DNA of 64,000 nucleotides from Tuwongella immobilis (GTDB lineage Bacteria; Planctomycetota; Planctomycetia; Gemmatales; Gemmataceae), in assembly GCF_901538355.1 (NCBI RefSeq), contig NZ_LR593887.1, forward strand, positions 4,812,920 to 4,876,919, written 5' to 3'. Shown here piece after piece: positions 18,756 to 26,705 of the stretch (position 1 is its first letter; every line of letters starts with the position of its first letter). Both the position numbers and the translations under genes were made by a program. The notes under the pieces are model-generated. The model made no database searches and was not told the origin of the DNA. It saw only the letters and a program-made list of their open reading frames with translations.

Positions 18756-19355
18756 ATGGAACCCTCTCCGTCAGTCACAACCTGGATTGGCCAACTCCGG
18801 GCCGGCGACCTGGAAGCCGCGCAACCCCTTTGGGAACGCTACTTTCGGCGCTTACTGGGATTGGCCCGGCAGCAACTCACCGGCACCGATCGCCGGGCCG
18901 CCGACGAGGAAGACGTTGCCCTTTCGGCATTCCACAGCTTTTGCCAAGCCGTGAAGGACGATCGCTTCCCGCGATTGGACGATCGGCAGGATCTTTGGCA
19001 AATCCTGGTCATGCTCACCGCCCGCAAAGCCCACCAGGAACGCCGCCGCCAGTGGACTCTGAAACGCGGCGGGATCGACGCCGACGAGGGAAAACGCGTC
19101 GCTCCGCCGGAATCCGATTTCGCCATTGAAGAACTCATCGGCAGCGAGCCCGACCCCGCGTGGATCACGCTCATGGCCGAACAATGCGAGTTTCTCATGC
19201 AATCCCTGCCCGATGACGAATTGCGACGCATCGCCCGATTGCGATTCGAGGGTTACACCGTTGACGAAATCGCTCAAAAACTCGGCATCCGCCCGCGCAG
19301 CATCGAACGGAAATTGGCCCTGATTCGTGGTTATTGGAATGACGCCATTTCTTGA
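18756..19355 (+). CDS. ECF-like RNA polymerase sigma factor
   Basis: A 199-residue sigma70-family protein of the planctomycete ECF type. Region 2 runs from WIGQLRAGDLEAAQPLWERYFRRLLGLARQQL to FHSFCQAVKDDRFPRL. Region 4, near the end, has the helix-turn-helix FEGYTVDEIAQKLGIRPRSI. The ATG at 18756 gives a standard ECF N-terminus; upstream codons from 18648 overlap the previous gene. It is followed 60 bases later by a Ser/Thr kinase, the usual neighbour of this ECF class, so regulation by phosphorylation rather than a classical anti-sigma factor is likely (inference from the class). Confidence 0.88.
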   Translation: MEPSPSVTTWIGQLRAGDLEAAQPLWERYFRRLLGLARQQLTGTDRRAADEEDVALSAFHSFCQAVKDDRFPRLDDRQDLWQILVMLTARKAHQERRRQWTLKRGGIDADEGKRVAPPESDFAIEELIGSEPDPAWITLMAEQCEFLMQSLPDDELRRIARLRFEGYTVDEIAQKLGIRPRSIERKLALIRGYWNDAIS

Positions 19356-19415
19356 CGGGTTTTGGACCAATTTGGACAGGTCTCTTCCAAGAGGGCTTTT
19401 CAGGAGGGGCCAACC

Positions 19416-22400
19416 ATGAATCATCCCGGATTTGAACCATTCGAGCGGCTCCCACTCGCCACCCGTCAGGCGATCGATGCGGTGTGCAGCCGCTTCGAAT
19501 CGGCCCTCATCCACGGCGAAACTCCCGACTTGCCCCACGATTTGGCCCACTTCCCCGCCGATGCCCGGACGGTGCTGCTGACCGAACTCATCCATTTGGA
19601 GTGGGAATATCGTCACCGGCGCGGCGAATCCGTCGATTGGGCCAGCTATCGGGATCGACTGCCGGACGATGCCGCGCTGCTCTCGCAACTGCAAGACGGC
19701 CTGCAACAGTCGTCGATTCTCATGCCCCCCAGCACGCATCGCAATACCGAGCCGCAATCGCAAACGGTGACCCTGCTTCGAGATCGGGAACCAACTCTCA
19801 CCGGGCCGGATCGCTCCCCTCTGCCGACAATTCCGGGATACGAAATCGAAGGCGAACTCGGTCGCGGTGGGATGGCGGTGGTTTACCGGGCGCGAGAAAT
19901 CGCACTGAAGCGGCCCGTCGCCATCAAAACGATTCTCGATACGCGGCAGACCGGCTCGCTGCATCGCTTTCGCTCCGAGGCGGAAATGGCCGCTGGGCTG
20001 CAACATCCGCAGATTGTGCATGTCTTTGGCTTTGGCGAAGTCGATGGCCAGCCGTACTTGGTGCTGGAATTGCTCGAAGGGGGTTCGCTGGCGGATCGCC
20101 TCCGACGGGAGACGCTGCCGGCGATTTCCGCCGCCCAAACCGTGGCGATGTTGGCCCGCGCGATGGCACACGCCCACGACCGACAGGTGATTCACCGCGA
20201 TTTGAAGCCCAGCAATGTGCTGTTTGATCATGCGGGCAATCTGAAAATTGTCGATTTCGGGCTGGCGAAAGCGGCCAACAGCGATCACAACTTGACGCTC
20301 ACGGGCATGATTTTGGGCACGCCCTGCTACATGGCCCCGGAACAGGCCAATTCCGAAGATGCGAAAATCGGCCCGGCCGCTGATATCTACGCACTCGGGG
20401 CGATTCTCTACGAATGCCTCACCGGTCGCCCGCCGTTCAAAGGCGCGACCGTGAATGAGACCCTGCGACAAGTGATGACCGATGAGCCGCCATCGCTGCG
20501 ACTTTTTGATGCCAAAATCCCCCGCGATCTGGAATCGATCTGCCTGAAGTGCCTTGAGAAAGACATAGGCCGCCGCTATAGCAGCGCATCCGACTTAGCT
20601 GCCGACTTGGATCGATTTATCGATGGTCGCCCGATTTTGGCGAAACCCATCGGCCCGGCCATTCGGACCACACGCTGGATCAAGCGGCACCCGGCCATGG
20701 CGATGCTGCTGCTCCTGATGATTCTCACGCCCGCGGCGATTGCCACCGGCGTAGGGTTGTTGCTGTATTCGCAAGAATCCGAACGGGGTCGGCAGTTGGC
20801 CGTGGAATCCCGCGATCGCTTGGCCCAAGCTGCCGATGCGACCCAGCGCGCACTCGCCGCCACCGAATCCGCCCGCGCCGATCTCGCCGATGCCGATTAT
20901 CTCTCGCGGGTCGGGTTGGCCTACCGCGATTGGTTGCAGGATCGCACCGTCGCGGCCACCGATCGACTCATGGGCTGCCCGCCGGATGTTCGCGGTTGGG
21001 AATGGTCAATGGTGCATCGGATTGTCCGCAATGTCCCCTGGCCGTGGAGCCAGCACGACCGCGACGTCTGGACCGTGTCCGCGACGCCCGATGGCAACCG
21101 CCTCGTCAGCGCCGATCATGCCGGGAGATTGGTCGTCTGGGGCACGCGGGAACGGGTGATCCGCAAGCAAGAATTCCAACAGCCAATCTGGGCGATTGCG
21201 GTCAGCCCCAACGGAAAAACCCTCGCCATTGCCCTGCGGGATCGCGGCGTGCTGCTTCAGGATCTCGAGACCGGCACCCAAATCCAGCGGTTGAAATGCC
21301 CCAATCAGATCGTCAACGCGCTCGCATTCAGTCCCGATGGCACCCGCTTGGCTACCGCCGGCGGAACCACTGGCCGCAATATCGTCTCCACAAACGTGGA
21401 GGAAGCCCCGAATTCGTTCGCCGTTCGCGTCTGGGATTGCGACACCGGCACCGTGCGGCAAACCCTGATGGGGCATACGGATACGGTCTTTGCGCTGGCA
21501 TTTCGTGCCGATGGTGCCAAACTGCTGACCGGCCAGCACGGATTGGCGATTGGTTGGGAGTTGGCATCGGGGCGGAAAACCGAGTATGCCGTGCCGGATC
21601 AGTGGGTTCGGGCGGTGCAGTTTGGTCGGCCCGGAAGCGTGCTGGTGGCATCGCTCGATTCCCGTGTCGAAATGTTCGAGGAATCCACGGGCAACCGCAT
21701 CGGATTTCTGCCGCATCCCGCCGGGGTGCAAGCGATGATTCCGCTTCCCGGCGGGCGATTGGCCACCGGCAGCAAAGATCATTCCATTCGCATCTGGGAT
21801 CTGCAATCGCTGCAGGAAATCAGCCGATTTCGCGGGCATACCGGCGATGTCACCTGTTTGACCCGGGCGGGTGAGCAAGTGCTGGTCAGCGGCAGTTTGG
21901 ATCGCAGCATTCGCCCGTGGAATTTGGCGTTTCAGCAAGAAGCGGTCACGACGCAATCGTTCTCCCGGCCTCAAAGTTTGCAGATCGATCATGCCGGAAA
22001 GACGCTCTATCTGGGCAACAGCGGCGGCGGGCTGCACATCTACCGCATCTTCGGCCGCCAACTCCTGCATCGGATTCCCGTGAGTGACGGCTACATTAGC
22101 GCCATCAGCGTGCGCGGCGACGATGCCGAGGTGGCCGTTGCCGACACCCATGGCGTCATCAGCATTTGCGACCCGATCACCGGGCAGCGGTTGCGGCAAT
22201 TTCCCAGCGGATTCCCGGTGGTTTCCGCGCTGACGTACCTGCCACGCGGAGATCGACTCATCAGCGCTCACCCGGGCAACGGGCTGGCGATTTGGAATGC
22301 CGCAACCGGCGAGCGCATCGGCACCCTGCCCGGCCGCAGTCAACTGGCGCTGGCGTTCGATGGCTCGATTCTGGCCACCATCGATGGCGATGAGGTGATT

Positions 22401-23051
22401 TGGGTGAATCCGCACACCGGCGAGATTGCGCAGCGCTACCGCCCCGCCGCCGCGCCGGAGGTGCTGGCGATTTCGCCCGATGGCCGCCGCGTGGCGATTG
22501 TCGATCGCAACCGGGTGGTATCGGTGGTCGATCGCCTGGCGCTGACGGAGCCGCCAATTCAAGATCGCTCGTTCGCGGGAACGGTGCTGCTGCCACGCTT
22601 CACAGCAGATGGGCGGCGGGTGGTGCTCAGCGGCGATGATGGCATCATTCGCGTGATGGACGCTCGCACCGGCCGCGAGGCATTGATGCTACTGACCAAC
22701 GGTCTGAATGTGCTGGCGTTCGATCTATCGATTTCCGGACAATCACTCGTCGCGGCATTGGGCGATGGCAGCCTACGCTGGTGGTCCTCATCGATGTCGC
22801 CGCCGAAAATCCTCCCCGCGCCGGGTGCGGAAGGTCTTGCCATGGTGGGAGATACGCTGATTGCTCGCTGCTCCGACGGCACGAAACAAGCCTGGACGTT
22901 GCCCAACGGCACACCCTGCGAGGTGCCCCCAGGCGAGCTGGAAATGCTCCCGATGCTCGAGCGAAATCGCCCCCATCTCCGCATCGATTTGCTGATCGAC
23001 CGCGTGCGAATTGTCCCGCTCACCGCCCCCCCGCCAGCATTTGCACGATAG
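19416..23051 (+). CDS. Ser/Thr protein kinase with C-terminal WD40 repeats
   Basis: A 1211-residue protein; AGGAGGGG just upstream fixes the ATG at 19416. An N-terminal segment of about 135 residues precedes a complete kinase domain: GELGRGGMAVVYRAR (~142), VAIKTIL, catalytic HRDLKPSNVLF (~259), VDFGLAK (~278) and GTPCYMAPEQ. One membrane helix (AMLLLLMILTPAAIATGVGLLLY, ~427-452) and a short coiled segment follow. The remaining ~700 residues carry WD40 units (VWDCDTGTVRQTLMGHTD, RIWDLQSLQEISRFRGHTGD and others). It is membrane-anchored, with the propeller probably outside the cytoplasm as sensor or scaffold. It pairs with the ECF sigma factor upstream. Confidence 0.9.
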   Translation: MNHPGFEPFERLPLATRQAIDAVCSRFESALIHGETPDLPHDLAHFPADARTVLLTELIHLEWEYRHRRGESVDWASYRDRLPDDAALLSQLQDGLQQSSILMPPSTHRNTEPQSQTVTLLRDREPTLTGPDRSPLPTIPGYEIEGELGRGGMAVVYRAREIALKRPVAIKTILDTRQTGSLHRFRSEAEMAAGLQHPQIVHVFGFGEVDGQPYLVLELLEGGSLADRLRRETLPAISAAQTVAMLARAMAHAHDRQVIHRDLKPSNVLFDHAGNLKIVDFGLAKAANSDHNLTLTGMILGTPCYMAPEQANSEDAKIGPAADIYALGAILYECLTGRPPFKGATVNETLRQVMTDEPPSLRLFDAKIPRDLESICLKCLEKDIGRRYSSASDLAADLDRFIDGRPILAKPIGPAIRTTRWIKRHPAMAMLLLLMILTPAAIATGVGLLLYSQESERGRQLAVESRDRLAQAADATQRALAATESARADLADADYLSRVGLAYRDWLQDRTVAATDRLMGCPPDVRGWEWSMVHRIVRNVPWPWSQHDRDVWTVSATPDGNRLVSADHAGRLVVWGTRERVIRKQEFQQPIWAIAVSPNGKTLAIALRDRGVLLQDLETGTQIQRLKCPNQIVNALAFSPDGTRLATAGGTTGRNIVSTNVEEAPNSFAVRVWDCDTGTVRQTLMGHTDTVFALAFRADGAKLLTGQHGLAIGWELASGRKTEYAVPDQWVRAVQFGRPGSVLVASLDSRVEMFEESTGNRIGFLPHPAGVQAMIPLPGGRLATGSKDHSIRIWDLQSLQEISRFRGHTGDVTCLTRAGEQVLVSGSLDRSIRPWNLAFQQEAVTTQSFSRPQSLQIDHAGKTLYLGNSGGGLHIYRIFGRQLLHRIPVSDGYISAISVRGDDAEVAVADTHGVISICDPITGQRLRQFPSGFPVVSALTYLPRGDRLISAHPGNGLAIWNAATGERIGTLPGRSQLALAFDGSILATIDGDEVIWVNPHTGEIAQRYRPAAAPEVLAISPDGRRVAIVDRNRVVSVVDRLALTEPPIQDRSFAGTVLLPRFTADGRRVVLSGDDGIIRVMDARTGREALMLLTNGLNVLAFDLSISGQSLVAALGDGSLRWWSSSMSPPKILPAPGAEGLAMVGDTLIARCSDGTKQAWTLPNGTPCEVPPGELEMLPMLERNRPHLRIDLLIDRVRIVPLTAPPPAFAR

Positions 23052-23106
23052 ATGGCGCAAGGATTGGTGCGGCGACGGTATCGGTTACGCTCGCAAACTC
23101 GATCGG

Positions 23107-24003
23107 TCAGTAATCCGACGTATGTTTCAAGAATTCCAGGGGTTTGGCTCCCAGTTCGAGGGAGAACGGATGATAACTTGCGTCATAGGCTTTGAACTGT
23201 AGTCGAGCGGGGGGCGGTTGATCCGACGGGAAAATCCACTCCCGAACCCAGTATGGGGCATCATCACCGACGTGGTAGCCGTAATCCCCGTCCGGCTTGA
23301 CGTGGTATTTCGCGCCGACCATAAAACTTCTCGGCGGCAGCATTTCGAGGTCGCCGATATCGTTCCGACACAAGGTCCAAAGAGTCGTCTTCGTGGTATC
23401 GCCGTTGTAGTTGTCGAACCCGGCTACCACAATCGGGAATTCCCCGGGGCCGGAAGCGATGGCCGAGGCAATCGCCCGCTTGAGGAACGCACGCTGGAGA
23501 TCCAGGATCGCGGGCCTGCCCCGCTTCTCCGCCTCGCGGCGGAGCACATCCCCCAACGCTTCCACTTCGTCCACGTCGATGGGGTGAGAACCGTACCGGA
23601 CCGTGTACGGGTAAATGACCACGGTTGTTTCGGCGGTTGTCCCGCAGATTCGAACCCGCCACAAGGAATGCTCGGTCGCCAGGAGACGGCGGAGATGCTC
23701 CACCAACTCGGCGGTACAATCTTGCACGTCCATGAAGCTGATGTTGAGCGTGCGGTCGGTGAGGCCCTTCGAGATGCACAAATCGTAATAATTCCGCACT
23801 TCGTTTGGAGTGAAGCCCTTTTGGTTGGCGTACCGGTAGATGACTTCGTAAGCGTCAGCACTGACTTCGTTCACCTCGTGCAGGGTCAAACGAGGGGGGC
23901 CGGGGAATGGATTCAGGTAAGGGCCGTCGTCCGGATCCGAACTTTCGGGCACGTTGTAGTATCCGTCAAATTCTGCAGCCGAAGGCGTACGGTGCGGTTG
24001 CAT
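23107..24003 (-). CDS. hypothetical protein
   Basis: A 298-residue soluble protein starting MQPHRTPSAAEFDGYYNVPE; the upstream in-frame extension to 24258 is not convincing. Readable secondary structure alternates strands and helices (VSADAYEVIYRYAN, TAELVEHLRRLLA, VVIYPYTVRYG, EALGDVLRREAEKRGRPAILDL, FPIVVAGFDNYNG). There is no signal peptide, membrane span or catalytic motif, and no family was recognised. It lies between the kinase gene and the integron-like cassette region, on the same strand as the cassettes. Confidence 0.7.
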   Translation of the reverse strand: MQPHRTPSAAEFDGYYNVPESSDPDDGPYLNPFPGPPRLTLHEVNEVSADAYEVIYRYANQKGFTPNEVRNYYDLCISKGLTDRTLNISFMDVQDCTAELVEHLRRLLATEHSLWRVRICGTTAETTVVIYPYTVRYGSHPIDVDEVEALGDVLRREAEKRGRPAILDLQRAFLKRAIASAIASGPGEFPIVVAGFDNYNGDTTKTTLWTLCRNDIGDLEMLPPRSFMVGAKYHVKPDGDYGYHVGDDAPYWVREWIFPSDQPPPARLQFKAYDASYHPFSLELGAKPLEFLKHTSDY

Positions 24004-24009
24004 TGGGAT

Positions 24010-24290
24010 CTCAAAATGATGGGTATTGAATTCGGGCCGAATCGTTCTATCTCTTCGGCGACGGTGTATACCGCATGGTCGGGCTGTCGTACCGCTGGTT
24101 GATTTCCTTTCGCTTCGCGAAAACGCTTCGTGGAACAGGACGGCGTACTTTGGGTCAACCTTATCGACTAACTCTTGGTCGAAGCAGTTCGACCCCAGGT
24201 GTTCCCTGCTCCGAACAGATGCCGTTCCGCCCCGAGAATGTCGCCCTCGGACAGGCACTTGACCGCGATCTTGAAGTGCGGGCTATCTGC
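24010..24290 (-). pseudogene. possible decayed gene fragment with frame changes
   Basis: Protein-like pieces appear in successive frames on the minus strand: HFKIAVKCLSEGDILGAERH, then FDQELVDKVDPKYAVLFHEA, then GNQPAVRQPDHAVYTVAEE. Together they would make one protein of about 95 residues broken by two frameshifts. No family was recognised. The right part overlaps the decayed distal end of the cassette array, so this may be partly chance. Confidence 0.3.
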
Positions 24291-24684
24291 GGCACAGGCC
24301 ATCGCCTGGTTTGGCGTCTCGGCCGGGCGGGGTGACCAGCTCGACTGTGTGCCCGTCGAGGTCGCGGACCACGGCCCGACGGCCCCACTCCGAGTCATGC
24401 GGCTCAGCGACCACCTCGGCGCCGAGCGCTTGTACCGATGGCACCAACTCGTCCACAGAATCCACGCTGAAGCCGATCCGCGTGCCGGTCGTCGGTGATC
24501 GGCCCGCTGCGAGCGGGTACAGCTCGAACACGAACCCGTTGACGCTCGACGAGTAATGCTCCGGGCCGTCCCCGTGCCGCTCCGTGGTGAACAGCAGGCC
24601 CAGCGCGCGGTAGAACCGGGCAGCCCGGTGGATGTCGGGCGACCGCAGCACGAGCAGGTTCACCATCGGTGGGGCTGCGAACAC
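24283..24684 (-). CDS. VOC-family (glyoxalase/bleomycin-resistance fold) protein, integron-type cassette gene
   Basis: A 133-residue protein with the paired beta-alpha-beta-beta-beta fold. The first half is VNLLVLRSPDIHRAARFYRALGLLF...; the second is RIGFSVDSVDELVPSVQALG...VRDLDGHTVELVTPP, with the C-terminal metal-ligand Glu position (VELV). The GTG start at 24684 lies 7 bases after GGAGG, and this ribosome site directly abuts the attC-like repeat. An ATG at 24666 is the alternative. Its 3' end runs into the sequence CGCCAAACCAGGCG, a variant of the cassette-end motif. The family includes dioxygenases and antibiotic-binding proteins; the substrate is unknown. GC-rich relative to the neighbourhood. 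Confidence 0.75.
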   Translation of the reverse strand: MFAAPPMVNLLVLRSPDIHRAARFYRALGLLFTTERHGDGPEHYSSSVNGFVFELYPLAAGRSPTTGTRIGFSVDSVDELVPSVQALGAEVVAEPHDSEWGRRAVVRDLDGHTVELVTPPGRDAKPGDGLCRR

Positions 24685-24699
24685 CCGACGCCCTCCGCC

Positions 24700-24790
24700 G
24701 CCGAACGAACAAGCTCAGCAGCCCCGCCTCGGGGAGCCAAGCATCAGAGACATCCGATGAGGCGGGGGCGGCTGTCGCGCCTGGTTCGGC
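24700..24790 (-). repeat. attC-like site 1
   Basis: Read on the minus strand: CGCCGAAC, an imperfect palindrome with GC-rich arms (CCCCCGCCTCATCGG pairing with CCGAGGCGGGG), then GTTCGGCG. The outer 8-mers are perfect inverted complements, like the R'' and R' boxes of integron attC sites. Length is 91 bp. It separates the VOC gene from the next minus-strand gene. Confidence 0.6.
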
Positions 24791-24799
24791 GTGCCTTTG

Positions 24800-25240
24800 C
24801 TACCCCTCGCGCCGCCAGTTGCAGAACCACCCGGCCAGCTCGACCGCCGGCGCGCCCAGCCAGTACATGATGCCGCTCAGCTCGGGCGGCACCTCACCGG
24901 AGAACTCGGGCGGCACCAGCGCCCGGTACGCCTTGCCCACCTTGCGCTTGCCGAACTGGGACGCCAGGTACAGCGGCACCAGCCGGTTGCTCAAGTTGAG
25001 CCGCGACGCACCGATGGCCCGCAGCGCATCCTCAACGGAGAGCGGGCACCACGGCTCCAACTCGACCAGCAGGCACGACGCCCACGCATCGGCTGGAGCG
25101 AGGTCGGTATCTAGCGCGAGTGGCCAGAGCAGCCCGAACACCTCGTCCGCTGCTCGGCCTCGGAGCGCGGCCGCCAGTTGCCGGAAGCGGTCGAGCGTCA
25201 TCGGCGCTGCGAGGGCCGCCCGCAGGTCTTCGGCTGTCAC
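24800..25240 (-). CDS. hypothetical cassette protein
   Basis: A 146-residue, mostly helical, GC-rich gene: LRAALAAPMTLDRFRQLAAAL, CLLVELEPWCPLSVEDALRAIGAS and VELAGWFCNW. GTG start at 25240 with GGAGG about 10 bases upstream, again directly next to the attC-like GTTCGGCG end. There is no own promoter-like spacing and no family was recognised. It sits between two attC-like sites, as an integron gene cassette would. Confidence 0.55.
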   Translation of the reverse strand: MTAEDLRAALAAPMTLDRFRQLAAALRGRAADEVFGLLWPLALDTDLAPADAWASCLLVELEPWCPLSVEDALRAIGASRLNLSNRLVPLYLASQFGKRKVGKAYRALVPPEFSGEVPPELSGIMYWLGAPAVELAGWFCNWRREG

Positions 25241-25258
25241 CCCCGGATGCCCTCCGCC

Positions 25259-25354
25259 GCCGAACGACCCAGCTCAGCAGCGGCGGGGCACCGGCGAGCT
25301 TGAAGTCCTAGAAACCTATCGTGCCCCGCCGTCTGCTGCAGCGCCTGGTTCGGC
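25259..25354 (-). repeat. attC-like site 2 (best preserved)
   Basis: 96 bp from GCCGAAC to GTTCGGC. On the minus strand the arms GCTGCAGCAGACGGCGGGGCAC and GTGCCCCGCCGCTGCTGAGC pair almost completely. A two-base bulge on one side resembles the extrahelical bases of attC hairpins. It overlaps the 3' end of the upstream cassette gene, as is common in cassettes. Confidence 0.65.
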
Positions 25355-25841
25355 GTGCCTTGTTGTACTCGGCGAGATCGACCGCCTCGGGGAAGTACCG
25401 CCGGAAGCTCTCGCCGATGGCCCGATCCTTGCACAGCAGTAGCGTGCTTGTCGAGTCCCAGCACACGATCTCAACCTCGGCCAGCGGGTGCTGGATGCGC
25501 GGCTCGTCCACCCAGAACCCGGCGTTGCCGTCCGCGTAGGGGACGACCGCCAACCGATCCAGGTCGAGCGATACGCCTAGCGGGAAGCTGGACAGCACCG
25601 CCCACACAAACTGCATGTCATGCTCGGCCACCAGCCTCGACAATTCCTCGCCAGTCCGCCAGTGCGGCCCACTGCCGATGAACGGTGCATGTTCGTCGTC
25701 CTCGTGAACCCCAAGCCAGCCGTAATCCAGATCGGTGATGAGCCAGTTGAAGTCACGCTGCCGATCGCCGATGGCTCGGAAGACGAGGCGCAGGTCGGTG
25801 AAGTACTCCATCTCGCAGCGGCCTTCGAGAAGCGTCTCCAC
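25308..25841 (-). CDS. hypothetical cassette protein
   Basis: A 177-residue protein starting at GTG 25841, with GGAGG 9 bases upstream inside the cassette boundary; an ATG at 25811 (MEYFTDLRLVFRAIG) is possible. The core reads as a folded soluble protein: FNWLITDLDYGWLGVHEDDE, EELSRLVAEHDMQFVWAVLSSF and VCWDSTSTLLLCKD. The last ~20 residues (RRTRRCSRRRG) are encoded by the attC-like repeat, and the conserved-looking part ends before it. The fold recalls small immunity-type proteins, but no family is claimed. Confidence 0.6.
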   Translation of the reverse strand: METLLEGRCEMEYFTDLRLVFRAIGDRQRDFNWLITDLDYGWLGVHEDDEHAPFIGSGPHWRTGEELSRLVAEHDMQFVWAVLSSFPLGVSLDLDRLAVVPYADGNAGFWVDEPRIQHPLAEVEIVCWDSTSTLLLCKDRAIGESFRRYFPEAVDLAEYNKARRTRRCSRRRGTIGF

Positions 25842-25858
25842 CGCCGTTGTCCTCCGCC

Positions 25859-26115
25859 GCCGAACTCTTGATTCGATTGCGCCGCAAGGAAACGATCCTT
25901 GCACACCGCGCAATCGATCACGGTCGCATCGTTGTCTTCGCTTTCTGCGTAAATTCAATCCCAATCGTTGATTCCGGTCATTTTCCCCGAATTCGTCGCC
26001 AGCGAACGATTGCGCTGGATGCAATCGTTCGTGGGAAATCACACTTGCGTCCTGCATGATTCTTCGAGGTCAAGCAGAGGCAAGCCACGCCATCTGCTGC
26101 AGCGTCGGGTTCGGC
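25859..26115 (-). repeat. attC-like boundary 3, enlarged or rearranged
   Basis: GCCGAAC (25859-25865) and GTTCGGC (26109-26115) are in the same relation as in the other two sites but 257 bp apart. The left arm CGCTGCAGCAGATGGCG resembles site 2. The middle contains an unrelated AT-richer insert with two palindromes: CGATTGCG...CGCAATCG around 25873-25914, and CGAACGATTGC / GCAATCGTTCG at 26003-26013 and 26021-26031. Confidence 0.4.
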
Positions 26116-26387
26116 GTGTGCGCGACGCCCTCGCTCGAACTCCGGCAACGCCCAGTATCCCAGTCGCGGCCGCTGCAACAGGATGGCCGCCACCATGCAC
26201 GCCGCGAAGACGAGCAGCGGGTACTGACACCGCTGCCATCGCGTCGGGGCGTAAACGAATAGCAGGGCCGGCGGGAACAATCAGAACGCGATGGCCCACG
26301 CCCTAAACTCCTCGAAGGAGTCGGACAGCAGGACGAAGTCAGCCTTCAGGCCGACCAGCCACACCACGCCCAGAACGCTGTCTTCAC
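25978..26387 (-). pseudogene. frameshifted small membrane protein gene in a cassette
   Basis: GGAGG followed by GTG at 26387 begins VKTAFWAW, but the frame soon stops. The continuation is readable in a second frame (WLVGLKADFVLLSDSFEEF, RAWAIAF then TGA) and then a third (LFPPALLFVYAPTRW, YPLLVFAACMVAAILL, GYWALPEFE). Joined, these give a protein of about 85 residues with two or three hydrophobic segments. Two frameshifts make it a pseudogene unless the assembly is wrong. The last frame runs through the attC-like motif to 25978. Confidence 0.45.
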
Positions 26388-26407
26388 AGGCAACCTCCGT
26401 TTCCGTC

Positions 26408-26430
26408 GCCGAACAACGGAATCGGCGTGC
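26408..26430 (-). repeat. collapsed attC-like site
   Basis: On the minus strand GCACGCCGA is joined, after a few bases, to TTGTTCGGCG. The two outer boxes are present but the ~80-bp palindromic middle is missing, as expected if the hairpin was deleted. Confidence 0.4.
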
Positions 26431-26705
26431 CTTTGTCTGTCCAGGACACGACGCCCTCGATTGCCGGATGAAGCAGGCGGCGATGAGGGTTGCGGGCTAC
26501 AGGCTCAATCATCGAATCGCTCGTCACCAGTCGGAGCGGGAACCTTGCGGCTTGAGATCGGTATCCGCGTCTGGATCGGGCACGTTACGATTGAGAGGTT
26601 GCCATATGGCCAGCGGTCACCCACCGGCAGCCACCCACACGGGCGGCCCAACCTCAATGCCTGCCCCGGCCGACGCCCGAAGGACGCCGTGCCTGGCTCG
26701 TGGGA
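26431..26705 (-). other. decayed cassette sequence, no intact gene
   Basis: No complete gene with a ribosome site was found. A short minus-strand tail (WQPLNRNVPDPDADTDLKPQ, then a stop near 26537) looks like the end of a lost gene. GTTGGGC at 26652-26646 (minus strand) matches the classical attC core GTTRRRY and may be the remains of another site. Confidence 0.35.

Noticed and set aside
18852-20471. 539-codon minus-strand open frame
   Set aside because: Antisense to the ECF sigma and kinase genes, which carry unmistakable motifs.
21006-22562. 518-codon minus-strand open frame
   Set aside because: Shadow of the WD40 region of the kinase.
23630-23665. tRNA T-arm-like string (GGTTCGAATC) on the minus strand
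   Set aside because: Lies inside the coding sequence ending at 23107, and no acceptor stem or anticodon arm can be built around it.
24690-26120. CRISPR array interpretation of the repeats
   Set aside because: Repeats are about 90 bp or longer, palindromic with diverged centres, and separated by whole genes rather than uniform short spacers.
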